Shown piece after piece: positions 9,138 to 19,219 of a stretch of 33,771 bases of DNA. The notes under the pieces are model-generated. The model saw only the letters and a program-made list of their open reading frames with translations, was not told where the DNA came from and did no database searches. Each line of letters opens with the position of its first letter. Position 1 is the stretch's first letter. The DNA is from Pseudomonadales bacterium (lineage in GTDB: Bacteria; Pseudomonadota; Gammaproteobacteria; Pseudomonadales; Azotimanducaceae). The stretch is from positions 1-33,771 of the forward strand of contig JAGWBO010000004.1 in NCBI GenBank assembly GCA_021295855.1, read 5' to 3'. The translations under genes were made by a program, and so were the position numbers.

Positions 9138-10178
9138 ATGGATATCAAACAGGTTGCGTGTTGTTCGCTATTGGGATTTGCGTCTCTGATTTCCGGTGGG
9201 GACTACTCCGATCGAACTGACGTTGACGAATTTATCGCGACCATGGTCACTGATCATGGTTTCGATGCGGTCGCTGTCCGAGGCGTGCTCGATCAAGCAG
9301 TCTATCAGCAAAGCATCATTGATGCGATTACTCGACCTGCGGAGAAAAAACCTTGGATCTGGTACCGGGGGATTTTCGTTACGACCAAGCGCATCGAAGA
9401 TGGCGTTCAGTTCGCGCGCGACAACTGGGAGACATTAAGACGCGCTGAAGCAGAATTCGGCGTCCCGATCGAAGTGATCGTCGCGATTGTCGGTGTTGAG
9501 ACTAACTATGGTCACAATATGGGGAGCTATCGCGTACTTGATGCATTAGCGACGCTCGGTTTTGACTATCCTGCTCGAGCGAAATTTTTCCGGGGTCAGC
9601 TGGAGGAATTTCTTATCCTGAGCTGTGAGGAAGGCATAAAACCGTTCGATTCGAATGACGCATGTGATCGTGAAGAGGCGGGTGGGACGCTTGGCGCAAA
9701 CGTCGCGATCAGCGATTTAGTTGGCTCGTACGCCGGTGCGATGGGATATGGTCAGTTCATACCCTCCAGCTATCGCAATTTCGCTATCGACTACGATGGA
9801 GACGGTGCGCGTGACATTTGGGGAAATGTCGTAGACGCGATAGGTAGTGTCGCAGCCTATTTCAAGGATCATGGTTGGGAGGCTGGTGAACCCGTGATTG
9901 CGCTCGTTGGCGTGAATGAATCAAACGGACAAATCGATGAGCTAGCGAACGAATCCCTAACTCCTACCAAGACCGTTGCAGAATGGAAAGCGCTTGGGAT
10001 AGAGACACAAGATGATCGTGATGAGGCGTACGCAGCTGTCTTCAGGTTCGAAACTGAAGACGCTACTAGCTACTATCTTGGCTACCATAATTTTTACGTG
10101 ATCACGCGTTACAACATCAGTCGGCTATATGCAAAGGCGGTCGTCGAGATCGCTGAGGCTATTGCGTCGCGGCTGTGA
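9138..10178 (+). CDS. mltB: Lytic murein transglycosylase B (MltB family)
   Basis: 346 aa; IVAIVGVETNYGHNMGSYRVLDALATLGFDYPARAKFFRGQLEEFL, GAMGYGQFIPSSYRNFAIDYDGDGARDIW. Confidence 0.93.
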   Translation: MDIKQVACCSLLGFASLISGGDYSDRTDVDEFIATMVTDHGFDAVAVRGVLDQAVYQQSIIDAITRPAEKKPWIWYRGIFVTTKRIEDGVQFARDNWETLRRAEAEFGVPIEVIVAIVGVETNYGHNMGSYRVLDALATLGFDYPARAKFFRGQLEEFLILSCEEGIKPFDSNDACDREEAGGTLGANVAISDLVGSYAGAMGYGQFIPSSYRNFAIDYDGDGARDIWGNVVDAIGSVAAYFKDHGWEAGEPVIALVGVNESNGQIDELANESLTPTKTVAEWKALGIETQDDRDEAYAAVFRFETEDATSYYLGYHNFYVITRYNISRLYAKAVVEIAEAIASRL

Positions 10179-10936
10179 GGAAATCGCTGCTCGCGATCAT
10201 TACTTGTGTTGTCCTAACAGGTTGCGGGTCTCTAAATCCTCCTGTCATCGTTGTGGAGTCGCCTCCGGTCGTAGAACCGCCACCAACCGCTGAGCCTGTC
10301 TGGTACCCAGAGCCGGTTGTGCAATGGACCAACTTGAACTTACGAGGCAATGGCCGTTATCAGGTAGGTGACCAGTCCTACAGTACTTGGCGACAGATCG
10401 ACTATTACGTGGCGGAAGGCGAAGCATCGTGGCGTGATGAAAGGTTTGACGAGCGACTGGCGCTGAGTGGCATGCCTTTCGAAAACGATGCGTTAACCGT
10501 CGCGCACCGTTACCTTCCCATTCCGTCTTTTCTTCGGGTGACAAACTTGGCAAACGGAGAACAAACGATCGTTCGGGTAACAGATCGCGGACCCTTTCGT
10601 TCGAGCGCTTTGATAGATGTCTCACGTGCGACGGCAAAACGACTTGGTTTTGGCGATGTTGTGACCCGACCTGTACGGATTGAATTGGTCTCCAAACCTA
10701 GTGAGAAGTACGTATTGGAAACGAATTACGTTTACGGTCGAGATGCGGCAGTCTCGCTTGTCAGTCAACTTGTCGAACTTAATCTTGGGCACTTACGCAC
10801 TATGATCATTCCGCACCAGTATGAGAATCGATATCGCGTGAAAATTGGCGACTTCGCGTCACTTGATGACGCGAACCATGTTGCGAACTGGTTGTCAACG
10901 AATCTACAGATTGAATCTTCATTGCTAAGGGAGTAG
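10175..10936 (+). CDS. rlpA: RlpA family septal ring lytic transglycosylase, lipoprotein with C-terminal SPOR-like region
   Basis: GTG start overlaps the mltB stop. Lipobox LTGC; double-psi barrel motif ASWRDERFDERLALSGMPFENDALTVAHRYLPIPSFLRVTNLANGEQTIVRVTDRGPF. Confidence 0.9.
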   Translation: MRKSLLAIITCVVLTGCGSLNPPVIVVESPPVVEPPPTAEPVWYPEPVVQWTNLNLRGNGRYQVGDQSYSTWRQIDYYVAEGEASWRDERFDERLALSGMPFENDALTVAHRYLPIPSFLRVTNLANGEQTIVRVTDRGPFRSSALIDVSRATAKRLGFGDVVTRPVRIELVSKPSEKYVLETNYVYGRDAAVSLVSQLVELNLGHLRTMIIPHQYENRYRVKIGDFASLDDANHVANWLSTNLQIESSLLRE

Positions 10937-10939
10937 AGA

Positions 10940-12124
10940 GTGAACGTAATGCGCCTGATTGCGCTGACCATATTAGGACTATTCGGTCACGGCGTGATCG
11001 CCCAAATGATTTTGCCGCCGCCGCCATCGATCGCGGCAAGTGGCTATGTCTTAATGGACGCTGAAACGCACACGATCCTACTAGAACACAATAGCCGAGA
11101 GAAACTACCACCCGCGAGCCTGACAAAAATCATGACGAGTTATGTCGCGGCAGCCGAAATAGCAGCAGGTTCGGTTGCGCTCGACGATGACGTCGTCGTC
11201 AGCGAGAATGCGTGGCGCGCCGTAGGGTCGCGGATGTTTATCGATCCAAACTCGACGGTCAAGTTTTCGGATTTGTTGCGCGGCGTGATTATCCAGTCTG
11301 GTAACGACGCAAGCGTGGCTGTCGCCGAACACGTCGCAGGTTCGGAGCAGCAATTCTCTGTGATGATGAATGAGACAGCCAAGAAGCTCGGTCTTGAGGA
11401 CTCCTATTTCATGAATTCCACCGGTCTACCGGACGCTGATCACTACATGTCTGCCCGCGATGTTGCCCTCCTATCAGATGCGTTGATTCGTGACCATCCT
11501 GAGCATTACAGGATTTATTCCGAGCGTGAGTTCGAGTACAACAATATCAAGCAACCGAATCGGAATCGACTACTAATGCTGGACCCGAGCGTGGATGGCG
11601 TGAAAACCGGCTACACTGAGTCAGCCGGGTACTGTTTAGCCGTATCTGCAAAGCGAGATGACATGAGATTGATCAGTGTCGTGATGGGAGCTGAGAGCAC
11701 GCCGGTACGGACACGGGAGACCCGTAAATTACTTAGCTATGGATTCCGAAACTATCGTACGAAGGTCCTGCTCGCCGAAGGACAACACGTGACAGATGCG
11801 AGAGTTTGGTTCGGGACGACCGAGCAAGTGCCTATTGGGGTGGGTGAAACAGTTAAAAAGACGATGTTTCAGCGACTATTCGATGGTGTGACGCGCGAAG
11901 TGATATTGCACGATCTGATCGAAGCGCCTATAGCGGCGGGCAAGCAGCTGGGTGAGATACGCTTGATTGTGGCTGAGGAAGAGATTGCGCGAGTACCTCT
12001 CATCGCTCTGGCTGCTGTCGAAGAGAAAGGGGTTTTCGGTAGAGTTTGGGACAGCGTTCTTCTAATGTTTGAAGATCACCAGGAGCAACCTCAAGCGCCA
12101 ACGCCGAGTGATGCTGAGAGTTAG
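10940..12124 (+). CDS. dacA: D-alanyl-D-alanine carboxypeptidase (PBP5/6 family)
   Basis: 394 aa; SxxK as PASLTKIM, SGN as QSGNDASVAVAEH, KTG as VDGVKTGYTESAGYCL. Confidence 0.95.
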   Translation: MNVMRLIALTILGLFGHGVIAQMILPPPPSIAASGYVLMDAETHTILLEHNSREKLPPASLTKIMTSYVAAAEIAAGSVALDDDVVVSENAWRAVGSRMFIDPNSTVKFSDLLRGVIIQSGNDASVAVAEHVAGSEQQFSVMMNETAKKLGLEDSYFMNSTGLPDADHYMSARDVALLSDALIRDHPEHYRIYSEREFEYNNIKQPNRNRLLMLDPSVDGVKTGYTESAGYCLAVSAKRDDMRLISVVMGAESTPVRTRETRKLLSYGFRNYRTKVLLAEGQHVTDARVWFGTTEQVPIGVGETVKKTMFQRLFDGVTREVILHDLIEAPIAAGKQLGEIRLIVAEEEIARVPLIALAAVEEKGVFGRVWDSVLLMFEDHQEQPQAPTPSDAES

Positions 12125-12737
12125 AGATCTAGGGAAAACCGACTACCTGCAGACTTGGGATCTAATGCAGGCGTTCACTTCTGCACGCGACGACCATACC
12201 GAAGACGAGCTATGGCTGACAGAGCATCCACCCGTCTACACGCTGGGTCAAGCCGGCAAGCGCGAACATTTTTTGCTTGAACCCGATATCCCGATCGTCC
12301 ACACAGACCGTGGTGGCCAGGTCACGTACCATGGTCCTGGACAGATTGTCGGTTACACGCTCGTTGATCTAAAACGAGCCCGTATTTCCGTTCACGACTT
12401 CGTCAGCATGCTTGAGCAAGCCATGATTGACACAGTTGGTGAGTTTGGCGTTCAAGCGCGCCGCTTGGATGGTAATCCAGGTATTTACGTTGATGGTCGA
12501 AAGATCGGCTCATTAGGCTTGAGGATACGACGGAGTTGCTCGTATCACGGCATCAGTCTTAATGTTGATATGGACTTATCGCCTTTCAATAGTATTGACC
12601 CTTGTGGGATCCCTGGTATGACGGTGACCCAACTGACAGAGCTCGATCCGAGTGTCAGTCTGAACGACGCACAACTCGCGTTCGAGAGGTCTTTTTGCGC
12701 GCTATTTGATTTTGCGACTATACCGACGGCAGACTAA
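12111..12737 (+). CDS. lipB: Lipoyl(octanoyl) transferase LipB
   Basis: MLRVRDLGKTDYLQTWDLMQAFTSAR, HPPVYTLGQAGKREH, TDRGGQVTYHGPGQIVGYTLVDL. ATG at 12111 overlaps the dacA end. Confidence 0.95.
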   Translation: MLRVRDLGKTDYLQTWDLMQAFTSARDDHTEDELWLTEHPPVYTLGQAGKREHFLLEPDIPIVHTDRGGQVTYHGPGQIVGYTLVDLKRARISVHDFVSMLEQAMIDTVGEFGVQARRLDGNPGIYVDGRKIGSLGLRIRRSCSYHGISLNVDMDLSPFNSIDPCGIPGMTVTQLTELDPSVSLNDAQLAFERSFCALFDFATIPTAD

Positions 12738-12738
12738 T

Positions 12739-13491
12739 TTACTCGGAACTGCTGTTGCAAGCAGTGCAGTTAGTGTCTTTATGAAGTTTGAATGTCCTGA
12801 TCTGCATCCGTTTTGCGTCGAAGTAGATCACTTTTCCAATTAATGGATCACCGAACTCACCAAGCAACTTGAGTACTTCCATGGCTTGCATCGTTCCGAT
12901 GATGCCTACCATGGGGGCAAGGACACCATTCTCTGCGCAATTGAGCGCTTCATCCAAACCGTCGCGATATAGACATTGATAGCACGGTGAGTCTGCTCGG
13001 CGTGCATCGAAAACACTTATTTGCCCTTCCATTCGTATTGCCGCGCCGGAGACGAGAGGTGTCTTGCTGCGCAGACATGCTCGATTCAGTGCGTAGCGCG
13101 TCGCGAAGTTATCGGTTGCATCCAATATGACGTCAACGCGGGAGGCGAGGTCAGCGAGCTCATCTTCGTCTAATCGACGATCGATGATCTCAACATTCGT
13201 TCCGTGATTGAGTTTCTTGATCGCATCCTTACCGGACGTGACTTTAGGTTTATTGAGTGAGTCCTCGGTGTGAATGATTTGACGTTGGAGGTTTGAGATT
13301 TCGACGTCATCATCGTCGACAAGCACGAGGCTACCCACACCAGAACTGGCTAAGTACATTGCCGCAGGCGCCCCCAATCCCCCCACGCCGATGATTGCGA
13401 CTCGACCGTCGCAGATCTTCTGTTGACCTTCAATGTCGACCTCAGGCAGCATGATCTGTCTGCTATAACGAAGCAGCTCGTCGTCATTCAT
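12739..13491 (-). CDS. moeB: MoeB/ThiF/HesA family adenylyltransferase
   Basis: 250 aa; RYSRQIMLPEVDIEGQQKI, GVGGLGAPAAMYLASSGVG, DDDDVEISNLQRQIIHTE, Cys pairs CYQC and CTAC. Confidence 0.93.
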   Translation of the reverse strand: MNDDELLRYSRQIMLPEVDIEGQQKICDGRVAIIGVGGLGAPAAMYLASSGVGSLVLVDDDDVEISNLQRQIIHTEDSLNKPKVTSGKDAIKKLNHGTNVEIIDRRLDEDELADLASRVDVILDATDNFATRYALNRACLRSKTPLVSGAAIRMEGQISVFDARRADSPCYQCLYRDGLDEALNCAENGVLAPMVGIIGTMQAMEVLKLLGEFGDPLIGKVIYFDAKRMQIRTFKLHKDTNCTACNSSSE

Positions 13492-14309
13492 GTCAACAAT
13501 CCGTGGGTTACGCGCGGATGGTTGCTTAGATCGCGCAGAAGCTCAATACGCTGGAATCCCGCAGCGCAAAAGAGGGTACCTACCGCATCAGCCTGGTCAA
13601 AACCGTGCTCGACCATAAGCCGACCGCCTGGTCGAAGATGATCGGGTGCTTCGCCTACTACGATGCGTAACGCTTCAAGACCATCAAGTCCGCCATCGAG
13701 TGCGAGGTGCGGTTCGTAAGGCAAGTCGCCGATTTGTAGATGCTTGTCATGCGAGGCAACGTATGGGGGATTCGAGACGATGCAATCGAACGATTCATCG
13801 ATGGCATCGTACCAATTTGACTGGCGAAATTGAACGTTGATAGCCAGTGTCGCCGCGTTTTCCGCCGCGACTTGTAGCGCGGTACACGATAGGTCCGTCA
13901 ACAGAACATGCGCACCTGTTTCCGCTGCAATTGATAGTCCGATGGCGCCACTACCCGTTCCGAGGTCCAAAACACGCGATACACTCGACAGAAATGGCAA
14001 CACGGTTTCAACAAGTGCTTCCGTTTCTGGGCGCGGAATCAATGTGTCGGATGTAACGGCGAACTCGTGACGCCAGAATCCTTTGCTACGCACGATGTAC
14101 GCGACCGGTTCTCCATCTGAACGACGGCGAACGAAATCGCGCAGCCTCTTGAGTTGAACGTTAGTTACAGGGGCGTCCGCGTCAGCGATTAGTCCACTGA
14201 AATCGACACTGAATGCCTCTTCACATAAAGCCCGCGCATCGGCTTCATCGAGCTTGTTCCGCGCGAAAGCAAAACACGAACCCAAAGTTGGTGTCGTCGG
14301 TTCCAACAT
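13488..14309 (-). CDS. prmC: Peptide chain release factor N5-glutamine methyltransferase
   Basis: 273 aa; PVAYIVRSKGFWRHEFAVTSDTLIPRPETEALVE, VLDLGTGSGAIGLSIA, DCIVSNPPYV. Confidence 0.96.
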   Translation of the reverse strand: MLEPTTPTLGSCFAFARNKLDEADARALCEEAFSVDFSGLIADADAPVTNVQLKRLRDFVRRRSDGEPVAYIVRSKGFWRHEFAVTSDTLIPRPETEALVETVLPFLSSVSRVLDLGTGSGAIGLSIAAETGAHVLLTDLSCTALQVAAENAATLAINVQFRQSNWYDAIDESFDCIVSNPPYVASHDKHLQIGDLPYEPHLALDGGLDGLEALRIVVGEAPDHLRPGGRLMVEHGFDQADAVGTLFCAAGFQRIELLRDLSNHPRVTHGLLT

Positions 14310-15421
14310 TAGTTGGTTGCCGGATCACCGTTTGCCGATTTCAGCTCACGCAGTTGTTCTGCCTCAAAATCCAAGGTCAGAGGTTCAATGATTTGGTCGA
14401 GGGCGCCGGACAGCACTTCATCCAGTTTGTATAGGGTTAGATTGACGCGATGGTCGGTTATCCGACCCTGCGGATAGTTGTAGGTGCGAATGCGTTCGGA
14501 ACGATCGCCAGAACCGACTTGGACTTTACGCTCGTACGCCTCTTGTTCGCGACGTTCGGTGAGTTCGGCGTCGCGTAACTTTGCGATTAGAAGATTCATC
14601 GCCTTTTCCCGATTCTGGAGCTGTGAACGCTCCTGCTGGCACTCAGCCACGACACCAGACGGAAGATGTGTGATCCGAACCGCCGAATCGGTTTTGTTGA
14701 CGTGCTGACCACCCGCTCCTGACGCACGAAACGTATCGATTCTTAAATCGGACTTATCAATTTCTATTTCGACCTCTTCTGTATTTTCAGGCATGACGGC
14801 AACGGTGCACGCCGATGTGTGGATCCGACCTTGTGATTCCGTTTTCGGTACTCGCTGAACACGATGTGCGCCGGATTCAAATTTGAGCTTGCTGTATACG
14901 TCTCGTCCTTCCAATCGAATGATGACTTGCTTATATCCGCCAATACCCGTCGGACTCGCGCTGATCGTTTCAGTCGTCCACCCGTTGACGTTAGCGAAAC
15001 TCATATACATGTTGTATAGGTCAGCGGTGAATAAACCGGCTTCATCGCCTCCGGTACCGGCGCGAATCTCTAAAAAGACGTTTGCGCTGTCGTTAGGGTC
15101 TTTCGGAAGTAACAGGCGCTGGAGTGCTTCGACTTGCGAATCGATGATCGGCGTCAACTCTTGGATCGTCTCGTTCGCAAGTTCACGAAGATCGGTGTCG
15201 TCCTCATTAGCAAGTTCATTCGCTTGAGCTAAGTCTTCAATTTGTGCCTCATATTTCCTATATGCGTTGACGATAGGTTCGAGTTCGCTATATTCACGTG
15301 ATAGTTTTGGGAATTGCTCGCGGTCTGCCACGATTTCAGGTTCTGAGAGTAAGCGTCCTAGCTCCTCGTGCCGGTCACGTATCTGTGCCAGCTTGTCATT
15401 CAGGCTGTCAGAAAGGCTCAT
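14309..15421 (-). CDS. prfA: Peptide chain release factor 1
   Basis: 370 aa; GAGGQHVNKTDSAVRITHLPSGV (GGQ motif), IRAGTGGDEAGLF, SERIRTYNYPQGRITDHRVNLTLYKLDEVL. Confidence 0.97.
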   Translation of the reverse strand: MSLSDSLNDKLAQIRDRHEELGRLLSEPEIVADREQFPKLSREYSELEPIVNAYRKYEAQIEDLAQANELANEDDTDLRELANETIQELTPIIDSQVEALQRLLLPKDPNDSANVFLEIRAGTGGDEAGLFTADLYNMYMSFANVNGWTTETISASPTGIGGYKQVIIRLEGRDVYSKLKFESGAHRVQRVPKTESQGRIHTSACTVAVMPENTEEVEIEIDKSDLRIDTFRASGAGGQHVNKTDSAVRITHLPSGVVAECQQERSQLQNREKAMNLLIAKLRDAELTERREQEAYERKVQVGSGDRSERIRTYNYPQGRITDHRVNLTLYKLDEVLSGALDQIIEPLTLDFEAEQLRELKSANGDPATN

Positions 15422-15430
15422 CTGAGGCGC

Positions 15431-16687
15431 TCAGTTTTCGAGTTCGAAAATATCTTTCAGCAAGTTTAGAAAGGCTTCATTGCCTGTCGCTGAGGCTTGT
15501 CGAATCGAAATAGTGGGATTGTGGGCGAGCCGGTTGGTTAAATCATGTGCGAGTTTAGCTAAGACCTCATCTGCAGGTTCTCCCGCTTCGAGTTTCTTGC
15601 TCGCGTTGTCGAGGACACTTTGACGGATGCTATCGACTTGGGCGCGGTAGTTAGATAAAAGGTTAGATTCGAGCTGAATCCGTCGTTTCTGTAGATAACA
15701 GGTCACACCTTCGCCTACCATGCGTTCGGCGACCGACGTCAATTCCTGACGTTTGGAGAGACTCTGGGACACGATTTTGGATAGATCGTCAACGGTATAG
15801 AGATAGATATCGTCGATATTTCCCGCTGCCGCCTCAATGTCGCGAGGAACACCTAAATCCGCCACGAACATCGCCTTATGTCGGCGCGATTTGGTGGCAT
15901 GCTCTAGCATGGCAGCAGTCACGACGGGTACGACGCTTCCCGTAGAACTCACGACAAGGTCAAACTTGCTGAGATGGTCCTGCAGGTCATCCATGTCGAT
16001 AACGGTCGCATCTAACGTTTCGGCGAGTTTTTCGGCATTGGCGCGCGTACGGTTGGCGATCGCGAAGTGAGTTGCGCCCTCGTTTTTCAAATACTCAGAG
16101 ATAAGTCGGATGTTTGAACCGGCGCCAATGAGCAGGATTTGCGCGTCAGTGAAGTCGGCGAAGATCTGTTTTGCCATCGTGATGGTTGCGTACGCCACGC
16201 TCACCGGCTCCGCGCCGATCTGGGTTTCTGTCCGTATTCGTTTGGCGGTTTGAAGCGTGAAGTCCTCAAGCAGACTTAGCTCTCTGCCTAAAGTCCCACA
16301 CTCGCGTGCGTTGCGGTACGCCATCTTGAATTGGCCTTGGATTTGAGGTTCGCCGAGTATCTGTGAGTCGAGTCCAGCTGCGACTCGCATTGCATGAGCT
16401 GCCGCCTCTCTGCCGGTATGTCGATAGACTAAATCGCGATACTCTTCGCTACGTACGTTCTTTGCGCGTGCAATCCAACTCAGGATCGAGTCTGTTTCAC
16501 CGGTCTGAGAGAAAGCGTGTATCTCCACCCGATTGCAGGTCGATAGAATCGCTGCTTCGGTAAGATCGGATACTTCGGCTTGAAGGTCGCTGAGGGCGTC
16601 CGGGAGTTCGTCGGTCGAAATAGTCAGTCGACCACGCATATCCAAACTGGTCGATCGATGGTTTAAGCCGAGGATTAGGACGGGCAT
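15431..16687 (-). CDS. hemA: Glutamyl-tRNA reductase
   Basis: 418 aa; LGLNHRSTSLDMRGRL, STCNRVEIHAF, AAGLDSQILGEPQIQGQFKMAYRNAR, GAGSNIRLISEYL. Confidence 0.96.
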   Translation of the reverse strand: MPVLILGLNHRSTSLDMRGRLTISTDELPDALSDLQAEVSDLTEAAILSTCNRVEIHAFSQTGETDSILSWIARAKNVRSEEYRDLVYRHTGREAAAHAMRVAAGLDSQILGEPQIQGQFKMAYRNARECGTLGRELSLLEDFTLQTAKRIRTETQIGAEPVSVAYATITMAKQIFADFTDAQILLIGAGSNIRLISEYLKNEGATHFAIANRTRANAEKLAETLDATVIDMDDLQDHLSKFDLVVSSTGSVVPVVTAAMLEHATKSRRHKAMFVADLGVPRDIEAAAGNIDDIYLYTVDDLSKIVSQSLSKRQELTSVAERMVGEGVTCYLQKRRIQLESNLLSNYRAQVDSIRQSVLDNASKKLEAGEPADEVLAKLAHDLTNRLAHNPTISIRQASATGNEAFLNLLKDIFELEN

Positions 16688-16726
16688 TTGTCACTATGCG
16701 GAAATAGTCTAGGCGAACTTGCCAAC

Positions 16727-17314
16727 ATGCTCTGGCTCAATGGGTTTTTGCGCAAATTTCGCAGAGTTGTCGTCGGAACGATTCGACTTGCGTATCTGGT
16801 CTTGAGCGCGTTTGCGATTGGTTGTACCGCACTCATTGGTCCCGACTTTTCCTCTGCCGGTAATCAATTTGACCTGGTAGGTCGCATGCGGATCGAAGCC
16901 GAAAACTCAATTTTACGTGTCGATTTCCACTTGGCGTACGACGGGGCCGTTACGCGATTACAGGTGTGGGGTCCATTAGGCGTAAACCGGACAAATGTTG
17001 TATTTGGTCGTGATTCCTACACGATTGAGGATCGTCACGGGCAGAGCGTCATCTTGCATCCAGCCGACTTACCGGCGGAAGTGCCAACGAGTGTATGGCA
17101 GGTGGGCTCAGATCTCGGTCCATGGCTTCGATTACAACCACCAGGCGTGCCACATTCGGACGCACTTCTCGGATGGACCTTGAATGGCGTTCTGGTCCAC
17201 GTCGAGGAACGCCAGCTCGTAGAAGGCGAATCGGTCTGTAAGCGTATCCGGCTTACAAGTGGTGAAGTTGAGGTCCTTGTGTTATGTGATCGGTGGCGTC
17301 TGAACGAGAGCTAG
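16727..17314 (+). CDS. lolB: Outer membrane lipoprotein localization factor LolB
   Basis: ORF track start at 16688; ATG at 16727 gives a signal peptide with lipobox FAIGC. Divergent from hemA, as is usual. Weak sequence identity with a LolB-like pattern (VGRMRIEAENSILRVDFHLAYD). Confidence 0.75.
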   Translation: MLWLNGFLRKFRRVVVGTIRLAYLVLSAFAIGCTALIGPDFSSAGNQFDLVGRMRIEAENSILRVDFHLAYDGAVTRLQVWGPLGVNRTNVVFGRDSYTIEDRHGQSVILHPADLPAEVPTSVWQVGSDLGPWLRLQPPGVPHSDALLGWTLNGVLVHVEERQLVEGESVCKRIRLTSGEVEVLVLCDRWRLNES

Positions 17315-17383
17315 GCCAGCACGGATCACAAAACTCGTTTTTTCAGTGGATCTCAAATTTACAATTCGCGCCTTAACTGCAAT

Positions 17384-17458
17384 TGGGGTGTAGCCAAGCG
17401 GTAAGGCAGTGGGTTTTGATCCCACCATGCGCAGGTTCGAGTCCTGCCACCCCAGCCA
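17384..17458 (+). tRNA. tRNA-Gln (anticodon TTG)
   Basis: Acceptor TGGGGTG/CACCCCA with encoded CCA; anticodon arm GTGGG-TTTTGAT-CCCAC; T arm GCAGG-TTCGAGT-CCTGC. Confidence 0.97.
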
Positions 17459-17481
17459 GCGACTGCATTGGATCTCGTCTT

Positions 17482-18435
17482 GTGAACAACTCAGCCGTAC
17501 GACTGTTTAGCGGCACGTCGGTCCCTAAACTCGCCGCACAAATTGCCGTGGAGGGGACCTTCCAATCCGGGTGCGCTGATATCAACCGTTTCAGCGACGG
17601 CGAAGTGAGTGTTACCGTCACCGACAACGTCCGTGGACTTGAGATTTTCTTGATTCAATCGACGTGTGCTCCGACGAACGACTACCTCATGGAGTTCATG
17701 ATCATGGTCGATGCGTTAAAGCGAGCTTCGGCTCAACGGATTACGGCGGTGATTCCCTATCTGGGGTACTCCCGGCAAGACCGAAGAGCGCCTATGGCAA
17801 GGGTTCCCATCAGCGCGAAAGTAGTCGCGGAGATGCTGTGTTTGGCGGGAATCGATCGCCTGATTACTGTCGATCTGCACGCTGAACAGATTCAAGGTTT
17901 CTACGATGTCCCGGTTGACAACGTTTACGGCTCCTCGGTGTTGATTCCTCACGCCATTGAACAGGATTACGGCGATCAAATAGTGGTTGTCAGCCCCGAC
18001 ATCGGTGGCGTGGTACGCGCTCGCGCCGTGGCGAAACGGATTGGCAACGCTGAGATCGCGATCATCGACAAGCGCCGCGAAAATCCGAACGAATCCGAGG
18101 TGTTGAACGTGATTGGTGCCATTGACGGTCGTGTTTGCATCATCGTCGACGACTTGGTGGACACGGCGGGAACGCTGTGCAATGCAGCGATGGCATTGAA
18201 GGAACGAGGCGCTACCAAGGTAGTGTCCTACATCACTCACCCGGTACTTTCTGGACTGGCGGTTGATCGAATCAATGCATCGGAATTGGATAGTTTGGTG
18301 GTCACGGACACGATTCCGTTACGCCCGGACGCACAGCGATGTGAGAAAATACACCAGCTCAGCATGGCTGGTACCCTTGCGGAGACGATCCGCCGCGTTT
18401 GTGAACGCGAGTCTGTCAGCGCCCTATTTGTCTAA
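17482..18435 (+). CDS. prs: Ribose-phosphate pyrophosphokinase
   Basis: GTG start at 17482 gives 317 aa. [78 protein letters not shown]. The track start at 17383 lies inside the tRNA and is not used. Confidence 0.97.
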   Translation: MNNSAVRLFSGTSVPKLAAQIAVEGTFQSGCADINRFSDGEVSVTVTDNVRGLEIFLIQSTCAPTNDYLMEFMIMVDALKRASAQRITAVIPYLGYSRQDRRAPMARVPISAKVVAEMLCLAGIDRLITVDLHAEQIQGFYDVPVDNVYGSSVLIPHAIEQDYGDQIVVVSPDIGGVVRARAVAKRIGNAEIAIIDKRRENPNESEVLNVIGAIDGRVCIIVDDLVDTAGTLCNAAMALKERGATKVVSYITHPVLSGLAVDRINASELDSLVVTDTIPLRPDAQRCEKIHQLSMAGTLAETIRRVCERESVSALFV

Positions 18436-18499
18436 TTTTCCCATCAACTCAGCACGAACCTAGCGTAATCACCCACGATATTGGTTCAGGAGAATTGAA

Positions 18500-19210
18500 T
18501 TGCCTACGCAATTAACTTTAGAGGTCTCGACCCGTGAATCCGTGGGTACGGGCGCCGTTGGACGGTTACGCCGCATTGACGACGTGATACCGGGCATTGT
18601 CTACGGTGCGGGGCAGGAAAACGTAAATATCACGTTGCCAATGCGCGTGCTCTTGAAAGCAATGCAGAATGAAAACTTCCTTTCGCAAATCATCGAATTG
18701 AAGTTGGACGGAAACGCAGAGCAAGTCGTGGTCCGTGATATGCAACGCCATCCAGCGACCGAAAATATCACACACATTGACTTCATGCGCATTCGAGAGG
18801 ATCAGGATATCCAGGTTTCTGTGCCGATTCGCTTCATTAACGAGGAGAACTGTATCGGCGTTCGAATGAATGGCGGCACAATCACGCGCAACTTGGTTGA
18901 AGTTGAGATCAGTTGCCTGCCAAAGAATCTGCCTGAAGCCATTGTCGTGGATTTAGAAGATATCGATGTTGGTAACGCGATTCACCTTTCCGGTCTCGCG
19001 TTACCGGACGGTGTATCTATTCCTTCACTGGGCGCGGGTGATGATTCGGATCGGGATTTACCGGTGGTTGCCGTCTCGATTGTCCGCGTTCAAATCGAGG
19101 AGGAAGAAGAGGCAGTTTCTGACGAACTCGAGCTCGCGGAAGGTGAAGAAGGTGAGGAGGTAGGTGCCGAGACGCCTGAAGCCGACTCGACAGAGGCGAC
19201 TGACCAATAA
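18500..19210 (+). CDS. rplY: 50S ribosomal protein L25/general stress protein Ctc
   Basis: TTG start preceded by AGGAG. L25 N-domain (VGTGAVGRLRRIDDVIPGIVYGAG, RDMQRHPATENITHIDF) with a long acidic C-terminal tail. Confidence 0.94.
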   Translation: MPTQLTLEVSTRESVGTGAVGRLRRIDDVIPGIVYGAGQENVNITLPMRVLLKAMQNENFLSQIIELKLDGNAEQVVVRDMQRHPATENITHIDFMRIREDQDIQVSVPIRFINEENCIGVRMNGGTITRNLVEVEISCLPKNLPEAIVVDLEDIDVGNAIHLSGLALPDGVSIPSLGAGDDSDRDLPVVAVSIVRVQIEEEEEAVSDELELAEGEEGEEVGAETPEADSTEATDQ

Positions 19211-19219
19211 ACGGCAGTT

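Noticed and set aside
17383-17481. N-terminal extension of Prs in the ORF track ([16 protein letters not shown]...)
   Set aside because: This stretch is tRNA-Gln plus spacer; the real start is the GTG at 17482.
17716-18240. 174-aa antisense ORF opposite prs
   Set aside because: Opposite conserved prs motifs; composition looks like a shadow ORF.
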